A stretch of 53,578 bases of DNA from Acidimicrobiia bacterium (GCA_016871315.1 VFZE01000042.1:1-53578); one strand, 5' to 3'; shown: positions 31,752-40,433, numbered from the stretch's first letter. Notes: generated from the letters alone by a model not told the origin. A program made the numbers and translations.

Positions 31752-33434
31752 ATGAACGCAACCACTGAATCAGGCGATTTTCGGCGCCGTCCGATGGACA
31801 TGGAGGATTACCTCACCGTTGCGCGCCGCAACATCGGGTGGTTTCTGGCGCCGGCCCTGGCGGGGCTGGTGGTTTCGATCGTGGTGGCATTTTTCTGGCC
31901 GAACACCTATCTTTCGGTGGCATCGATCCGGGTTCTGCCGCCGCAGGTGCCGCAAAGCTACGTCCAGACCAACGTCACGGTTCAAATGGCAGACCGTATC
32001 AACGCGATGCAGCAGACGATCCTCAGCCGGAACACGCTCACCAATATCATCCAGACCTATGACTTGTACCGTCAAAAGAAGGCCCGTGTACCGTTTGAGG
32101 ACATCATCGAGGAAATGCGCAAGGATATCGTGATCAGCGGCCTGCAGAACATCCCCGGCAGCGAGCAGCTCGGCACTTCGGCGTTCCGCATCGGCTTCTT
32201 CTACGAGAACCGGTACGTGGCGCAGAAGGTAACGCGAGACCTGATGACGCGATTCATCGATGAGAATACGCGTGAGCGATCCTCGCAGTCGCAGATGACG
32301 ACGCAGTTTCTGCGGGAGCAATACAACCAAGCCAAGGCGAACCTGGACAAGATCGAGCAGCATCTGACGCAATTCAGGCTGACCAACATGGGGCGGCTTC
32401 CGGATCACATGCAGTCCAATGTGCAGCAAATGACCGGCCTGGAAGCGCGCGTATCGGCGCTGAACGCCAACGTCAGCCGGGTGAACCAGGAGAAGCTGAT
32501 GCTGGAGTCGGATTTGCGAGGGCTGCGCGAGAAGCTGAACGTCGCCAGGAAGCTGGCCGCGCCAGATCCTGTTACGGGCAAGACGACGGGGATCAGAAAT
32601 GAGGAGCTGGAGCGGCTGGAGAGTGAAGTATCGCAGCTGGAGCGGCTGCTGGAGCGGATGTTGGAGCAGTACAAGCCAACCTACCCGGACGTGCAACGGC
32701 TGCAGATCCGCCTGCAGGCGGTAAAGAAAGAGCGCGACGCGATGCTCGACAAGGTGCAGGCGGTGAGGGAAACCGCATCAGCCAACTCACAGCCGGAGCC
32801 GGTGCAGCGCGTGACCCCGACTGCGGCGCGGGAGATCGCCGACATCGAGGGGCAGATCCAAAAAGTGCAAGCCCATATCCGCGCGCGCGACGTGGAGGTG
32901 GAGCGGTACGTGCGCGAAATCCACGATGCGGAGAAGAAGCAAACCGAAGTGCAGCGGCGGATTGAAGTGGGCCCAATCGGTGCGCAGCAGCTTTCCGAAT
33001 TGACGCGTGATTACGAACTGGCCAAGCGGCGGTACGACGAACTGCAGGACCGTGTGCAGCGCTCGGAGATGGCAACGGATTTGGAAAACCGCAAGCAGGG
33101 AGAAACGCTGGAGGTGCTGGACCTGCCGTCGCTGCCGGAGAGTCCGACGGATCCGAAGCGGGGGGTGATTGTTCTTGTCGGCGTGGGTCTGGGCTTTGGA
33201 CTGGGCATCGTGCTGGTGGCGGTGCGGGAGTTGAAGGACACGTCATTGAAGACATTGAAGGATGTCCGCTCCTACACGGAGTTCAACGTGCTGGGAAGTG
33301 TTCCGTTGCTGGAGAACGACCTGATTGTGCGCCGGCGCAAGCGGGTGGCTGTTCTGGGCTGGGCAACCGCCCTGCTGTTAAGCACGATCGCCATCTCGGG
33401 CTCGATATACTACTACTACGTAACCAAGGTGTAA
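31752..33434 (+). CDS. Polysaccharide chain-length determinant protein (Wzz/GumC-like)
   Basis: This is an inner-membrane polysaccharide co-polymerase that controls polymer length and bridges to the outer-membrane exporter. The 560 residues have a first transmembrane helix at about 33-53 (WFLAPALAGLVVSIVVAFFWP), a long periplasmic coiled coil (about 190-455) rich in Glu, Gln, Arg and Leu, the Pro-rich PESPTDPKRG motif next to the second transmembrane helix (about 470-490), and a third hydrophobic stretch at the C-terminus (ALLLSTIAISGSIYYYY). GGAGGG precedes the start. The Wzz domain and its place between the export protein and the kinase support the call. Confidence 0.92.
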   Translation: MNATTESGDFRRRPMDMEDYLTVARRNIGWFLAPALAGLVVSIVVAFFWPNTYLSVASIRVLPPQVPQSYVQTNVTVQMADRINAMQQTILSRNTLTNIIQTYDLYRQKKARVPFEDIIEEMRKDIVISGLQNIPGSEQLGTSAFRIGFFYENRYVAQKVTRDLMTRFIDENTRERSSQSQMTTQFLREQYNQAKANLDKIEQHLTQFRLTNMGRLPDHMQSNVQQMTGLEARVSALNANVSRVNQEKLMLESDLRGLREKLNVARKLAAPDPVTGKTTGIRNEELERLESEVSQLERLLERMLEQYKPTYPDVQRLQIRLQAVKKERDAMLDKVQAVRETASANSQPEPVQRVTPTAAREIADIEGQIQKVQAHIRARDVEVERYVREIHDAEKKQTEVQRRIEVGPIGAQQLSELTRDYELAKRRYDELQDRVQRSEMATDLENRKQGETLEVLDLPSLPESPTDPKRGVIVLVGVGLGFGLGIVLVAVRELKDTSLKTLKDVRSYTEFNVLGSVPLLENDLIVRRRKRVAVLGWATALLLSTIAISGSIYYYYVTKV

Positions 33435-33442
33435 GGAAACTC

Positions 33443-34351
33443 ATGAGCAGAGTACACGACGCATTGCGAAAGGCAGAACGCAGTGGAACCCCGTCTGCTG
33501 GAGGGGCCGCGACCAGTGTGGCAACCCCTGCGTCTCCCGATCCCACCACCCTGCATGGTCTGCTGGAGCAGATTGGAGAAGTGGATTGGGATCCGGCGGA
33601 AGAGGGACACCTCATTGACGCCGAGAAGCCGAACCAGGCGCCGACGGAGGAGTTCCGCAGCCTGCGTACGCGGGTGAACCATCTGCAAGGCTTGCAGCCG
33701 CTGCATACGCTGGTAGTGACCAGCCCTTCGCCGGCGGAAGGTAAGACGTTCACCGCCGCCAACCTCGCCGTAGTGCAGTCTCATTTGCAGCACAACCTAA
33801 CGCTATTGGCCGATTTCGACTTCCGCCGGCCGACGCTGCACAACCTCTTCAAGATCGACCGCAGCCCCGGGGTCACCGAGTACCTGCAAGGCAAAGCGAG
33901 TCTGCCGGAGATCATCAAGCGCGTCAAGGGAACGAATCTGTATTTGATGCCCGCCGGCGGCGCCGTTCTGAATCCTTTGGAACTGCTGAACCTGAAGGAA
34001 GTGAGAGTGCTGCTGGAAAGGCTGCCGACGGTGTTCAACTGGGTGATTCTGGACACGCCGCCGCTGCTGTTCGCGGCCGACGCCAATCTGCTGGCGACGA
34101 TGACCGATGGCACGCTGCTGGTGGTGCGGCTCAGCCAAACGACGATCGACACGGTGACACGCGCCATCCAGGGCATGAGTCACAACAACGTGATCGGTGT
34201 TGTGGCCAACGGAGCCAGCCGCAGCGAACTGTACAGCAAGTACAGCTACTATCAGAGCTACTACTACGGCAAGGACGACGAGGGGGAAGGTGAGGGATTG
34301 CAGGCTGAGACAGAAGACGCCGTGGTTGAGGAAAAGCAGGACCAGCGGTAA
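33443..34351 (+). CDS. Tyrosine autokinase of exopolysaccharide synthesis (CpsD/Wzc-like BY-kinase)
   Basis: This is a 302-residue soluble bacterial tyrosine kinase that works with the upstream Wzz-like activator; its phosphorylation cycle drives polymer assembly. The Walker A loop is SPSPAEGKT (residues 94-102), the Walker A' is LLADFDFRRP, and Walker B is WVILDTPPLL. The A' motif is usually LLIDADLRRP, so this copy has Phe in place of Ala and in place of Leu. The C-terminal tyrosine cluster, with about seven Tyr in YSKYSYYQSYYYGKD, is the autophosphorylation tail, followed by a very acidic end. An N-terminal region (about 1-70) with an ETERS-like charged start precedes the domain. It lies nine bases after the chain-length gene. 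Confidence 0.93.
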   Translation: MSRVHDALRKAERSGTPSAGGAATSVATPASPDPTTLHGLLEQIGEVDWDPAEEGHLIDAEKPNQAPTEEFRSLRTRVNHLQGLQPLHTLVVTSPSPAEGKTFTAANLAVVQSHLQHNLTLLADFDFRRPTLHNLFKIDRSPGVTEYLQGKASLPEIIKRVKGTNLYLMPAGGAVLNPLELLNLKEVRVLLERLPTVFNWVILDTPPLLFAADANLLATMTDGTLLVVRLSQTTIDTVTRAIQGMSHNNVIGVVANGASRSELYSKYSYYQSYYYGKDDEGEGEGLQAETEDAVVEEKQDQR

Positions 34352-34383
34352 CCCGGGCGGCGTTTGCCGCACCATCCACATCG

Positions 34384-35859
34384 ATGATCCTGGTTCGTTT
34401 CCTACTGGCTGCTATCTGCCTTGCCGGCGCGCTGGCCGGCGCACAGTTGAAGAACTGGAGCCGCCGCCACAATCTCACCTTGCTCGAATTTGAATCCGGC
34501 CGAGGGGAGCTGGAATGGATCACCAGTTCCACGTTCCGCTTTCAGCGCTGTCCCACGGCTAGTTGCCCCAGCCGGCCGTCGACGGAGGAGAGTGTTGAGT
34601 TCTCAGTGCGCCGGGACAAAACGGGCATCGAATGGCGCACAGTCTACCTGGAAGTAAGGCTGGACGCGGGCAGCGGCGCAATTTCCGTTCATACGCGCGA
34701 GGGGAAGCCACTTCTTCTGGAGGCGGCGGCCAAGTCTCTGTTCGCGCGTGAGGTGCTGGAGGCGGAGCGGCTGTACGGACTCGGCCCCCATACTCGAGCG
34801 GCCGTGGATCTACGGGGATCGAAGATCTCCTCCACCCGGCCACTATTGATTTCGAGCGCCGGCTTCGGCCAGTACTTCCCTGCCCCGGCGGACTATGAAT
34901 TCGATCTCGCGCACTCCGATCCGAAGCAGATTCAGGTCAGTGCACCCTTCGCGCGGCATTTGGAGTATTTTTTCTACTACGGACCCGCGCCAAAGGAGAT
35001 CCTGGAGGAACACCGGAATGTGGCTGGAGTTGTGGGCCCGGTGGACGCAAGGTTGCTCGATGTTCGCACACCGGAAACGCTTCCCTCATTCGCCGTCCCG
35101 CTAACGACTCTGGCCCAGATTCCGCATGCAGGCTTCAGCGGTATGCCGCTACCGGCTTATCCGCTACGTATTGCCGCAGAATCGGCGATCGGGCCATTTC
35201 TTCCCCTGCTCTACCGGGAAGATGAGGAACTGCTGCCGGCAAGCGTGGTGGTAACGCGGCGGCGGTTCAGTCCCTTCCTCCACACCTATCTTCAAGAGGC
35301 GCGTGACCGCGGTCTGCCGGTGCTTCGAGCTTTGCCGATGCAGTATTCGCGCGATCCGGAAGCAGCGCGTCATGGGACGCAAATGATGGCCGGCGACGAA
35401 CTGCTGCTTCCCACCTCCGATTCCCTTTACCTGCCGATGGGCTTGTGGACCGACCTTTGTTCCGGAGAACGCTTCTCCGGCCGACGTGTCATCGCCGTCG
35501 AAATCAAGCAACATTGCCCCGTGTTTGCCCGCAACGGTTCGATCGTCCCCGTCGATGCCGGCACACATATGGAGCTGCACTATTTCCCGAGGTTGGGCGC
35601 TGAGTTCTTCCTCGCCGAATCGGGCAGCCTGTATTCGCAGTTCCACGCGGCGCCGGCCGGCGACTACCTTCGGCTGGAGATCGAATCCAAGGCTGCCCGC
35701 GAATACGAATGGGCAGTTCATCACGTCAGCGCGCCGGTGGAGATCTCCCCGCGCCGCGCGCATCGTTATGAACACGAGAAGGGCGAGCTTCGAATCCGGA
35801 TGCAGGTACCCGCCCGGTCAACTTCGATCCTCAACATCTCGTTGAAAGAGCCGTTGTAG
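34384..35859 (+). CDS. GH31-like secreted protein lacking most of the catalytic barrel
   Basis: This is a 491-residue protein with a signal peptide (1-20). Residues about 30-215 read as the N-terminal beta-sandwich of glycoside hydrolase family 31 (YGLGPHTRAA at 131, LISSAGFGQYF near 155-165, YYGPAPKEILEEHRNVAG at 198-215). Residues about 295-391 read as the C-terminal part (FSPFLHTYLQEARDRGLPVLRAL, then LWTDLCSGERFSGRRVI and PVFARNGSIVP). Between them only about 80 residues replace the roughly 300-residue (beta/alpha)8 barrel that normally carries both catalytic Asp residues. It is therefore probably catalytically dead, perhaps a carbohydrate-binding protein. It follows the exopolysaccharide export genes by 32 bases. 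The frame is unbroken, so it is not an obvious pseudogene. Confidence 0.7.
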   Translation: MILVRFLLAAICLAGALAGAQLKNWSRRHNLTLLEFESGRGELEWITSSTFRFQRCPTASCPSRPSTEESVEFSVRRDKTGIEWRTVYLEVRLDAGSGAISVHTREGKPLLLEAAAKSLFAREVLEAERLYGLGPHTRAAVDLRGSKISSTRPLLISSAGFGQYFPAPADYEFDLAHSDPKQIQVSAPFARHLEYFFYYGPAPKEILEEHRNVAGVVGPVDARLLDVRTPETLPSFAVPLTTLAQIPHAGFSGMPLPAYPLRIAAESAIGPFLPLLYREDEELLPASVVVTRRRFSPFLHTYLQEARDRGLPVLRALPMQYSRDPEAARHGTQMMAGDELLLPTSDSLYLPMGLWTDLCSGERFSGRRVIAVEIKQHCPVFARNGSIVPVDAGTHMELHYFPRLGAEFFLAESGSLYSQFHAAPAGDYLRLEIESKAAREYEWAVHHVSAPVEISPRRAHRYEHEKGELRIRMQVPARSTSILNISLKEPL

Positions 35860-35865
35860 AAATCC

Positions 35866-36411
35866 TTACTCATCCTTTTTCCGTTGCTGTTTCTTCTCCA
35901 GGTCCAGTTGCGGGATGCCGAAGTTGCCGCCGAGGTTTTTCAGTTGCTCCGGGTCGAGGGAACCGTTAATCTCCACCAGCGTCAACTCTTTCGGCTCGGC
36001 GGCGATCACCACCATGCCAAGAATCTGCTTGCCGTCGGACTTGATGTAGACCCCGGCATTATCGCCTCCCCTGCGAGACTGTACATCGACGATGGGAGTC
36101 CACTCCGGAGCGCGCAGCACGCTCCTGATCTTGTCCACATCGGCTTGCGAGTATTCGCCTTCTTTTTCAAACTTCAAGCTCTTGACGTAGATGCCCTTCA
36201 AGCCGCCGAGCATCTTCTTCACGCCGGCCTCGCCGGGCTTGTCCGGAGAAAGGGCCTTGCTTGCAAAGCCCAACATCGTGCCGTCGAGGGTCACATTGAC
36301 CGACTCCACCGCTTTGGGCAACAGCTTCTCCCAATCGATCAGCGAGCGTAGCTCTTGCGCCGCCGCGCTGCACAAACCAATTACCGCCGCCAAAATGTAC
36401 AGTCTGCTCAT
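35866..36411 (-). CDS. DUF4252 domain secreted protein
   Basis: This is a 181-residue exported protein; the signal peptide MSRLYILAAVIGLCSAAAQ is followed by a DUF4252-like region (LPKAVESVNVTLDGTMLGFASKAL, then the GIYVKSLKFEKEGEYSQADVDKIRSVL and GMVVIAAEPKELTLVEINGSLDPEQLKNLGG segments). Such proteins are often encoded with ECF sigma factors, as here. The ATG at 36411 overlaps the anti-sigma stop as ATGA and has GGAG upstream; an ATG six bases earlier is possible. The C-terminus is highly charged (EKKQQRKKDE). The biochemical role is unknown; a cell-envelope stress output or sensor is the usual suggestion. Confidence 0.82.
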   Translation of the reverse strand: MSRLYILAAVIGLCSAAAQELRSLIDWEKLLPKAVESVNVTLDGTMLGFASKALSPDKPGEAGVKKMLGGLKGIYVKSLKFEKEGEYSQADVDKIRSVLRAPEWTPIVDVQSRRGGDNAGVYIKSDGKQILGMVVIAAEPKELTLVEINGSLDPEQLKNLGGNFGIPQLDLEKKQQRKKDE

Positions 36412-36701
36412 TCCCATCTCCTCGATCTCAGATTCTCCAAATGACTTTCCACCAGGACCAGTTTTTCGGCCGTGATTTCCAAGGCCTGCATCAGCTCCTG
36501 CTTGGCCTGCTCACTGCGGTAGCGCTGATACTCAAGCCTGCCGCCCAAAACCAGCAGCGTCGCCGCAATGGCGCCTGTGGCCCACCAGGCTAGCCTCGGC
36601 TTGCCACGCCCGGTGACGCGGCGGATCACACGATCGGTGAAACCCGCGGACGGCGGCTGGCGCCGCAACAGCTCTTTCAGGTGAACTTCCATTTCTTTCA
36701 T
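36408..36701 (-). CDS. Putative membrane anti-sigma factor
   Basis: This is a 97-residue single-pass membrane protein encoded directly after an ECF sigma factor, the normal place for its anti-sigma factor. The N-terminal 42 residues are cytoplasmic and basic with helical character (MEVHLKELLRRQPPSAGFTDRVIRRV), one transmembrane helix follows (about 44-60, LAWWATGAIAATLLVLGG), and the C-terminal 37 residues form a charged helix. There is no zinc-binding HxxxCxxC motif, so it is not a ZAS-type anti-sigma. The ATG at 36701 overlaps the sigma stop as ATGA; a longer frame to 36767 is ignored for that reason. Function is inferred from position and topology. Confidence 0.7.
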   Translation of the reverse strand: MKEMEVHLKELLRRQPPSAGFTDRVIRRVTGRGKPRLAWWATGAIAATLLVLGGRLEYQRYRSEQAKQELMQALEITAEKLVLVESHLENLRSRRWE

Positions 36702-37249
36702 CGTACGGCTTCCTTTTCCTGGCGCTGCATCTTTGCCCGCAGTAATGCCAGCGCACGGTGCAGGCAACTCTTCACGGTGCCGACGGGGATGCCAAGGATT
36801 TCAGCGATCTCGGCTGGTTCGAGCTCTTCCTGAAAGCGCAGCACCACCACCATGCGCGGACGCGGCGGTAGCCCTGCCACCAGCCGCTCCAGTTTGCCGG
36901 ACAGAATAGGGTCGCTCTCATTGGGCGCCGCAGCGGGCTCCGGCACCGCCTCCAACGCCACCGGGCGGCTCAACTTCGCCTGCCGGACGCGGTCAATCGA
37001 GCGGTGCGTGGCCACCTTGCGCAGCCAGTGAGTCAAGTGGCGTGTGGATTCAATGGACCCGAGATTCCGGTACAGGTGCAGAAACACCTCCTGCGCCATA
37101 TCTTCGGCCTGGGCGCGGTCCCGGAGGAAGTTCCAGCCGATGGAATAGACCATCGCCTGATGCTCGCGGACGAGGCCGGCAAATGCCTGCTGATCGCCTG
37201 TTCGCGAAAGCTTCAGAGCGGCGGTAAGGTCCAAGGTGGCTGTCAGCAT
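36698..37249 (-). CDS. ECF RNA polymerase sigma factor (RpoE-like)
   Basis: This is a 183-residue extracytoplasmic-function sigma factor with only regions 2 and 4. Region 2 includes FAGLVREHQAMVYSIGWNFLRDRAQAEDMAQEVFLHLYRNL (about 22-62), with the DMAQEVF core that binds beta'. Region 4 is LPPRPRMVVVLRFQEELEPAEIAEILGIPVGTVKSCLHRALALLRAKM (about 125-173), with the -35 recognition helix. It heads a three-gene operon with the anti-sigma and DUF4252 genes, joined by ATGA overlaps. AAGG lies upstream of its ATG. The regulon and signal cannot be read from this window. The 161 bases between it and galE hold no other gene. Confidence 0.95.
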   Translation of the reverse strand: MLTATLDLTAALKLSRTGDQQAFAGLVREHQAMVYSIGWNFLRDRAQAEDMAQEVFLHLYRNLGSIESTRHLTHWLRKVATHRSIDRVRQAKLSRPVALEAVPEPAAAPNESDPILSGKLERLVAGLPPRPRMVVVLRFQEELEPAEIAEILGIPVGTVKSCLHRALALLRAKMQRQEKEAVR

Positions 37250-37410
37250 CGGGCCTTCATTGTCTTTATACGAAGGAGCAGCTCCGGCGGTGGCATAATT
37301 TTCACCACCCAGAGGAGAATCTTCTACAGTCTATAGAGTAGGAACAGAGGAATGCAGCGTTGGATCATGTGGGGGTTGATGACGGCGGCGCGGATACTAG
37401 CCGTCCCTCT

Positions 37411-38376
37411 TCAGCCTTGCCGGTAGTGCCAGCGCCAGGCACCCTCGATAATTGCCTCCAGCGAAGGAAATCGCGGCGCCCATCCCAGCTCCGAGCGGAT
37501 CTTATCGGAGCTGGCAATCAAGACGGCGGGGTCGCCCGGCCGCCGCGCCTCTTCGATCACGGGAATGGGATGGCCGCTCACTTTTCTAGCGGTTTCGATC
37601 ACCTGCCGGACGCTGAAGCCGGAGCCGTTACCGAGATTGTAGACAAGTTTCTCGCGCACATCGAGCGCCTCGAGCGCCAACAGGTGGGCCGAGGCCAGAT
37701 CCGCGATGTGAATGTAATCGCGCACGCAGGTGCCGTCAGGTGTAGGATAGTCGGTTCCGTAAATGAGAGCGTGGGGAGCTTTGCCAAGGGCGACACCCAG
37801 GATTCTGGGAATCAGGTGCGTTTCCGGCTGGTGCGCTTCGCCGTGATCCTCCAGGGCTCCGGCCGCATTGAAGTAGCGGAGGCTCGCGTAACGCAACCCG
37901 TGGCAGGCGTGCATCCAGGCCAGCATTTTTTCCACCAGGAGCTTTGATTCCCCATAGGCATTGGTGGGCGAGAGCCGAGCTTCTTCGGTAATGGGCGTGC
38001 GTTCCGGGTTCCCGTACAGAGCAGCGGTGGATGAGAAGACAATACGTGCGACGCGATGCCGCAGCATTGCCTCCACGAGGTTGAGCGTGTTGGCAGAGTT
38101 GTTGCGGAAGTACTTCTCGGGCAGCGCCATCGATTCGCCGGCCTCGATGAAGGCGGCAAAGTGGAGAACCGCATCGAAGGCCCCCGCCGCCAAGACGGCA
38201 TCCACGGAGGGACAGTCTGAAAGATCACCCTGGACGAATTCGGCGCCCTCGGGAATCGCCTTCCGATAACCGTTGGACAGGTTATCGAAGATGGTCACGC
38301 GGTGACCGGACTCCAGCAACAGTCGCGAGACGGCCGCGCCGATATAACCGGCCCCGCCGGTCACAAGCAGCTTCAT
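37411..38376 (-). CDS. galE: UDP-glucose 4-epimerase
   Basis: This enzyme interconverts UDP-glucose and UDP-galactose, and here probably supplies UDP-galactose for exopolysaccharide or lipopolysaccharide. The NAD motif is LLVTGGAGYIGAAV (residues 3-16), the catalytic Ser is in VFSSTAALYG near 118-127, and Tyr-xxx-Lys is NAYGESKLLVEK near 143-154. The end FPSLEAIIEGAWRWH is typical of GalE. At 321 residues it is slightly shorter than E. coli GalE (338). A -10-like TAGACT (38385-38390) lies eight bases before the ATG, with no ribosome binding site. Confidence 0.93.
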   Translation of the reverse strand: MKLLVTGGAGYIGAAVSRLLLESGHRVTIFDNLSNGYRKAIPEGAEFVQGDLSDCPSVDAVLAAGAFDAVLHFAAFIEAGESMALPEKYFRNNSANTLNLVEAMLRHRVARIVFSSTAALYGNPERTPITEEARLSPTNAYGESKLLVEKMLAWMHACHGLRYASLRYFNAAGALEDHGEAHQPETHLIPRILGVALGKAPHALIYGTDYPTPDGTCVRDYIHIADLASAHLLALEALDVREKLVYNLGNGSGFSVRQVIETARKVSGHPIPVIEEARRPGDPAVLIASSDKIRSELGWAPRFPSLEAIIEGAWRWHYRQG

Positions 38377-38382
38377 TCTGTT

Positions 38383-39180
38383 TTAGTCTAGCGGGAGAAA
38401 GGAGATGACGTATTTGCCTGGGCGGCGCAACTGGATCTTCAGCTTGTCGCTCACAGCAAGATTGCCTCGCAGAGTGAGCGTGTAGTGGCCGCGAACGATC
38501 TCAAATACGCGCTCGGCCGGGCTCTTGGTTTCCCTGCCGATATTGCGGATGCTGATCGGCACACCGCCTGTTTGCCGGGCCAGCGATTCGAAAAGGCCGC
38601 GTTCATAACCCAGCGCATAGAGCGGATAGATCGACACGCCGTTCTTGCGAGCCAGCTGGATCACGCTGCGCTCGCCGACCCTGCTATTGCCTTCCAGCCC
38701 GGAAGTGAGCAGCAGGACAACGCGGCGCAGCGTGGCGTTGCGGAAAGCTTCGTCCATGGTTGCGTAGAGGGCATCCAGCACGCGGGGATCGTTTCCGAAC
38801 TTGAGCGAAGCCAGCGCCTCCAGCAGCGCGTTGCGCGAGCTGGTGAAGTCCTGCGCGAGATTCGCCGAGGAGTCAAAGCTGATGAGCGCCATCTGCTCTT
38901 TGTCGCGAAGCTGGGCAATCATGTCCGCAGCCACCGGCTGGACCATGTGGCCAGCAAGGCTGGAGTCCACCAGCAGCGCCACGTCGACGGGCAGCGAGGC
39001 GAACTCGGCCATCTCGACATGGCGGGGGCTGCCGCCGTCCTGGACGTCGAAATCCGGCGCCTGAAGACCAGCCACCGGCTGATAGGTTCTGGATTCGACT
39101 ACGGTCACCAGGACACGCGTCGCGGCCGCGAGCGGAGTGAACGCCGCTAAAGCCACAACCGCCGTCAACAGGAGGTTCAT
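38383..39180 (-). CDS. Secreted VWFA-related protein of acidobacterial type
   Basis: This is a 265-residue exported protein with a signal peptide (about 1-20, TPLAAA) and a von Willebrand factor A-like domain. The opening VLVTVVESRTYQPVAGLQAPDFDVQDGG and the VALLVDSSLAGHM segment (near 70-82), in which DSS replaces the usual DxSxS metal site, fit the VWFA-related family expanded in Acidobacteria. Later parts include FDSSANLAQDFTSSRNALLEALASL and VVLLLTSGLEGNS. The stop is seven bases from the galE start, and the ATG overlaps the RND adaptor stop as ATGA, so these genes form a minus-strand run. The ligand is unknown. Confidence 0.88.
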   Translation of the reverse strand: MNLLLTAVVALAAFTPLAAATRVLVTVVESRTYQPVAGLQAPDFDVQDGGSPRHVEMAEFASLPVDVALLVDSSLAGHMVQPVAADMIAQLRDKEQMALISFDSSANLAQDFTSSRNALLEALASLKFGNDPRVLDALYATMDEAFRNATLRRVVLLLTSGLEGNSRVGERSVIQLARKNGVSIYPLYALGYERGLFESLARQTGGVPISIRNIGRETKSPAERVFEIVRGHYTLTLRGNLAVSDKLKIQLRRPGKYVISFLPLD

Positions 39181-40388
39181 TCCGATTCCTTGTCGTTTCC
39201 TGCGACGACGCGGACTTTCACGCCCGTGTCCAACCGGTTCAACTGGCTGGTGGCCACCGTTTCACCGGATTGCAGGCCCTCGAGGATTTCGACCTGTTCA
39301 TCGAACCGGTCGCCAATCTTCACCTCCCGTGCCTCAATCGAGCCATCCTCGACGACAAAAGCCTTGTTGGAGCCAAGCACGTAGCTCACCGCGCGCGCCG
39401 GCACCAGCTTGATGTTGTCCACTTTCTGCGTACGCAGGCGTGCCCGTGCATATGAGCCCGGTTTCAACGCTCCGGCCGGATTATCGATCAGGGCTTCGAC
39501 GATAAAGGTGCGCTTGGTCTGGTCCACGGTGGGAGAGATGCGTGACACGCGGCCGACGAAATTGCGGTCCGCGTAGGCCTCCACGGAAACGTCGGCCAGT
39601 TGCCCGACCGCGGTCCATGGCGACATGCGCTCGGGAATCTCCAGACGGAGGCGTACCGGGTTGGTTTTGACTAGCACGAACAGCGGCGTATTGGGCCGCA
39701 CATACTGCCCCATGGTGACCTGCCGCTCCTTGATGGAGGCATCAAAGGGAGCGCGGACACTGGTATCGCGCAGTTTCTTGCGCTGCAACTCCACTAGCGC
39801 CTTGAACCGCTCCACCTCCTGAATCAGGTTGCGCGTCTGGTTGCGCGTGGCGTCGAATGACGCTAGCATGGCGCTGTTCCGCGCGGCCGCCTGATCCAGT
39901 TCGGCCTGCGCGCCGATCTTCTGGTCCACCAGGTTGCGGATTCTCCGGTGCCGCTGTTCGGCTTCGGTGAGGTCCGCGCGGGCGCGGCGCACCTCCGGCG
40001 TGTCGTCTATATCGGCGACACGGTCCTTTTCGTTTTTCAGGCCGAGCCGCTCGAGAGATTGACGAAGCTGGGCCTCATTCTGGGCCAGGATGTAGCGTTG
40101 CTCCTCATCGGAGATGCGCACCAGCACTTGCCCCTGGCGCACGGAATCGCCGAGATCGCAGCTGACCTCATCGACGCGCCCTTCAATCTCGGCGCTGATG
40201 ATGACTTCATCGAATGGGTACAGAGTCCCCACCGATTCCACAGTGCGCTGCATTTGCCGCGTCGACACGCTGGCGACGCGGACCTGTATCGGGCCTGTAT
40301 CGGCTTTCTTTTGCGCGGGCGGCTGCTTCGAGCAACCGGTGAACAGCAGAGCAAGGCCCAAGGTGACGACCCCAAGATGGAACGGCAT
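39177..40388 (-). CDS. RND efflux periplasmic adaptor (membrane fusion protein)
   Basis: This is a 403-residue periplasmic adaptor of the HlyD/AcrA type that would bridge an RND pump and an outer-membrane channel. It has a lipobox-like FTGC at residue 19. The biotin-lipoyl-like domain lies near 65-90 (AEIEGRVDEVSCDLGDSVRQGQVLV). A coiled-coil hairpin at about 95-190 carries long heptads (ALVELQRKKLRD), and the beta-barrel part RAPFDASIKERQVTMGQYV and later GALKPGSYARARL follow. No pump or channel gene is adjacent, so it must work with partners encoded elsewhere. The stop overlaps the VWFA gene start. A TAGAAT -10 (40398-40403) ends nine bases before its ATG. Confidence 0.93.
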   Translation of the reverse strand: MPFHLGVVTLGLALLFTGCSKQPPAQKKADTGPIQVRVASVSTRQMQRTVESVGTLYPFDEVIISAEIEGRVDEVSCDLGDSVRQGQVLVRISDEEQRYILAQNEAQLRQSLERLGLKNEKDRVADIDDTPEVRRARADLTEAEQRHRRIRNLVDQKIGAQAELDQAAARNSAMLASFDATRNQTRNLIQEVERFKALVELQRKKLRDTSVRAPFDASIKERQVTMGQYVRPNTPLFVLVKTNPVRLRLEIPERMSPWTAVGQLADVSVEAYADRNFVGRVSRISPTVDQTKRTFIVEALIDNPAGALKPGSYARARLRTQKVDNIKLVPARAVSYVLGSNKAFVVEDGSIEAREVKIGDRFDEQVEILEGLQSGETVATSQLNRLDTGVKVRVVAGNDKESE

Positions 40389-40397
40389 ATGCCATTC

Positions 40398-40403
40398 ATT
40401 CTA
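40398..40403 (-). promoter_or_regulatory. -10 element close to the adaptor start codon
   Basis: On the minus strand TAGAAT matches consensus at five of six positions and ends nine bases before the ATG at 40388. No Shine-Dalgarno sequence is present, so the mRNA should be leaderless or have a leader of two or three bases. Confidence 0.45.
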
Positions 40404-40433
40404 TCCCGAGGCTGGCTTTGTGGCGGCGGCCAG

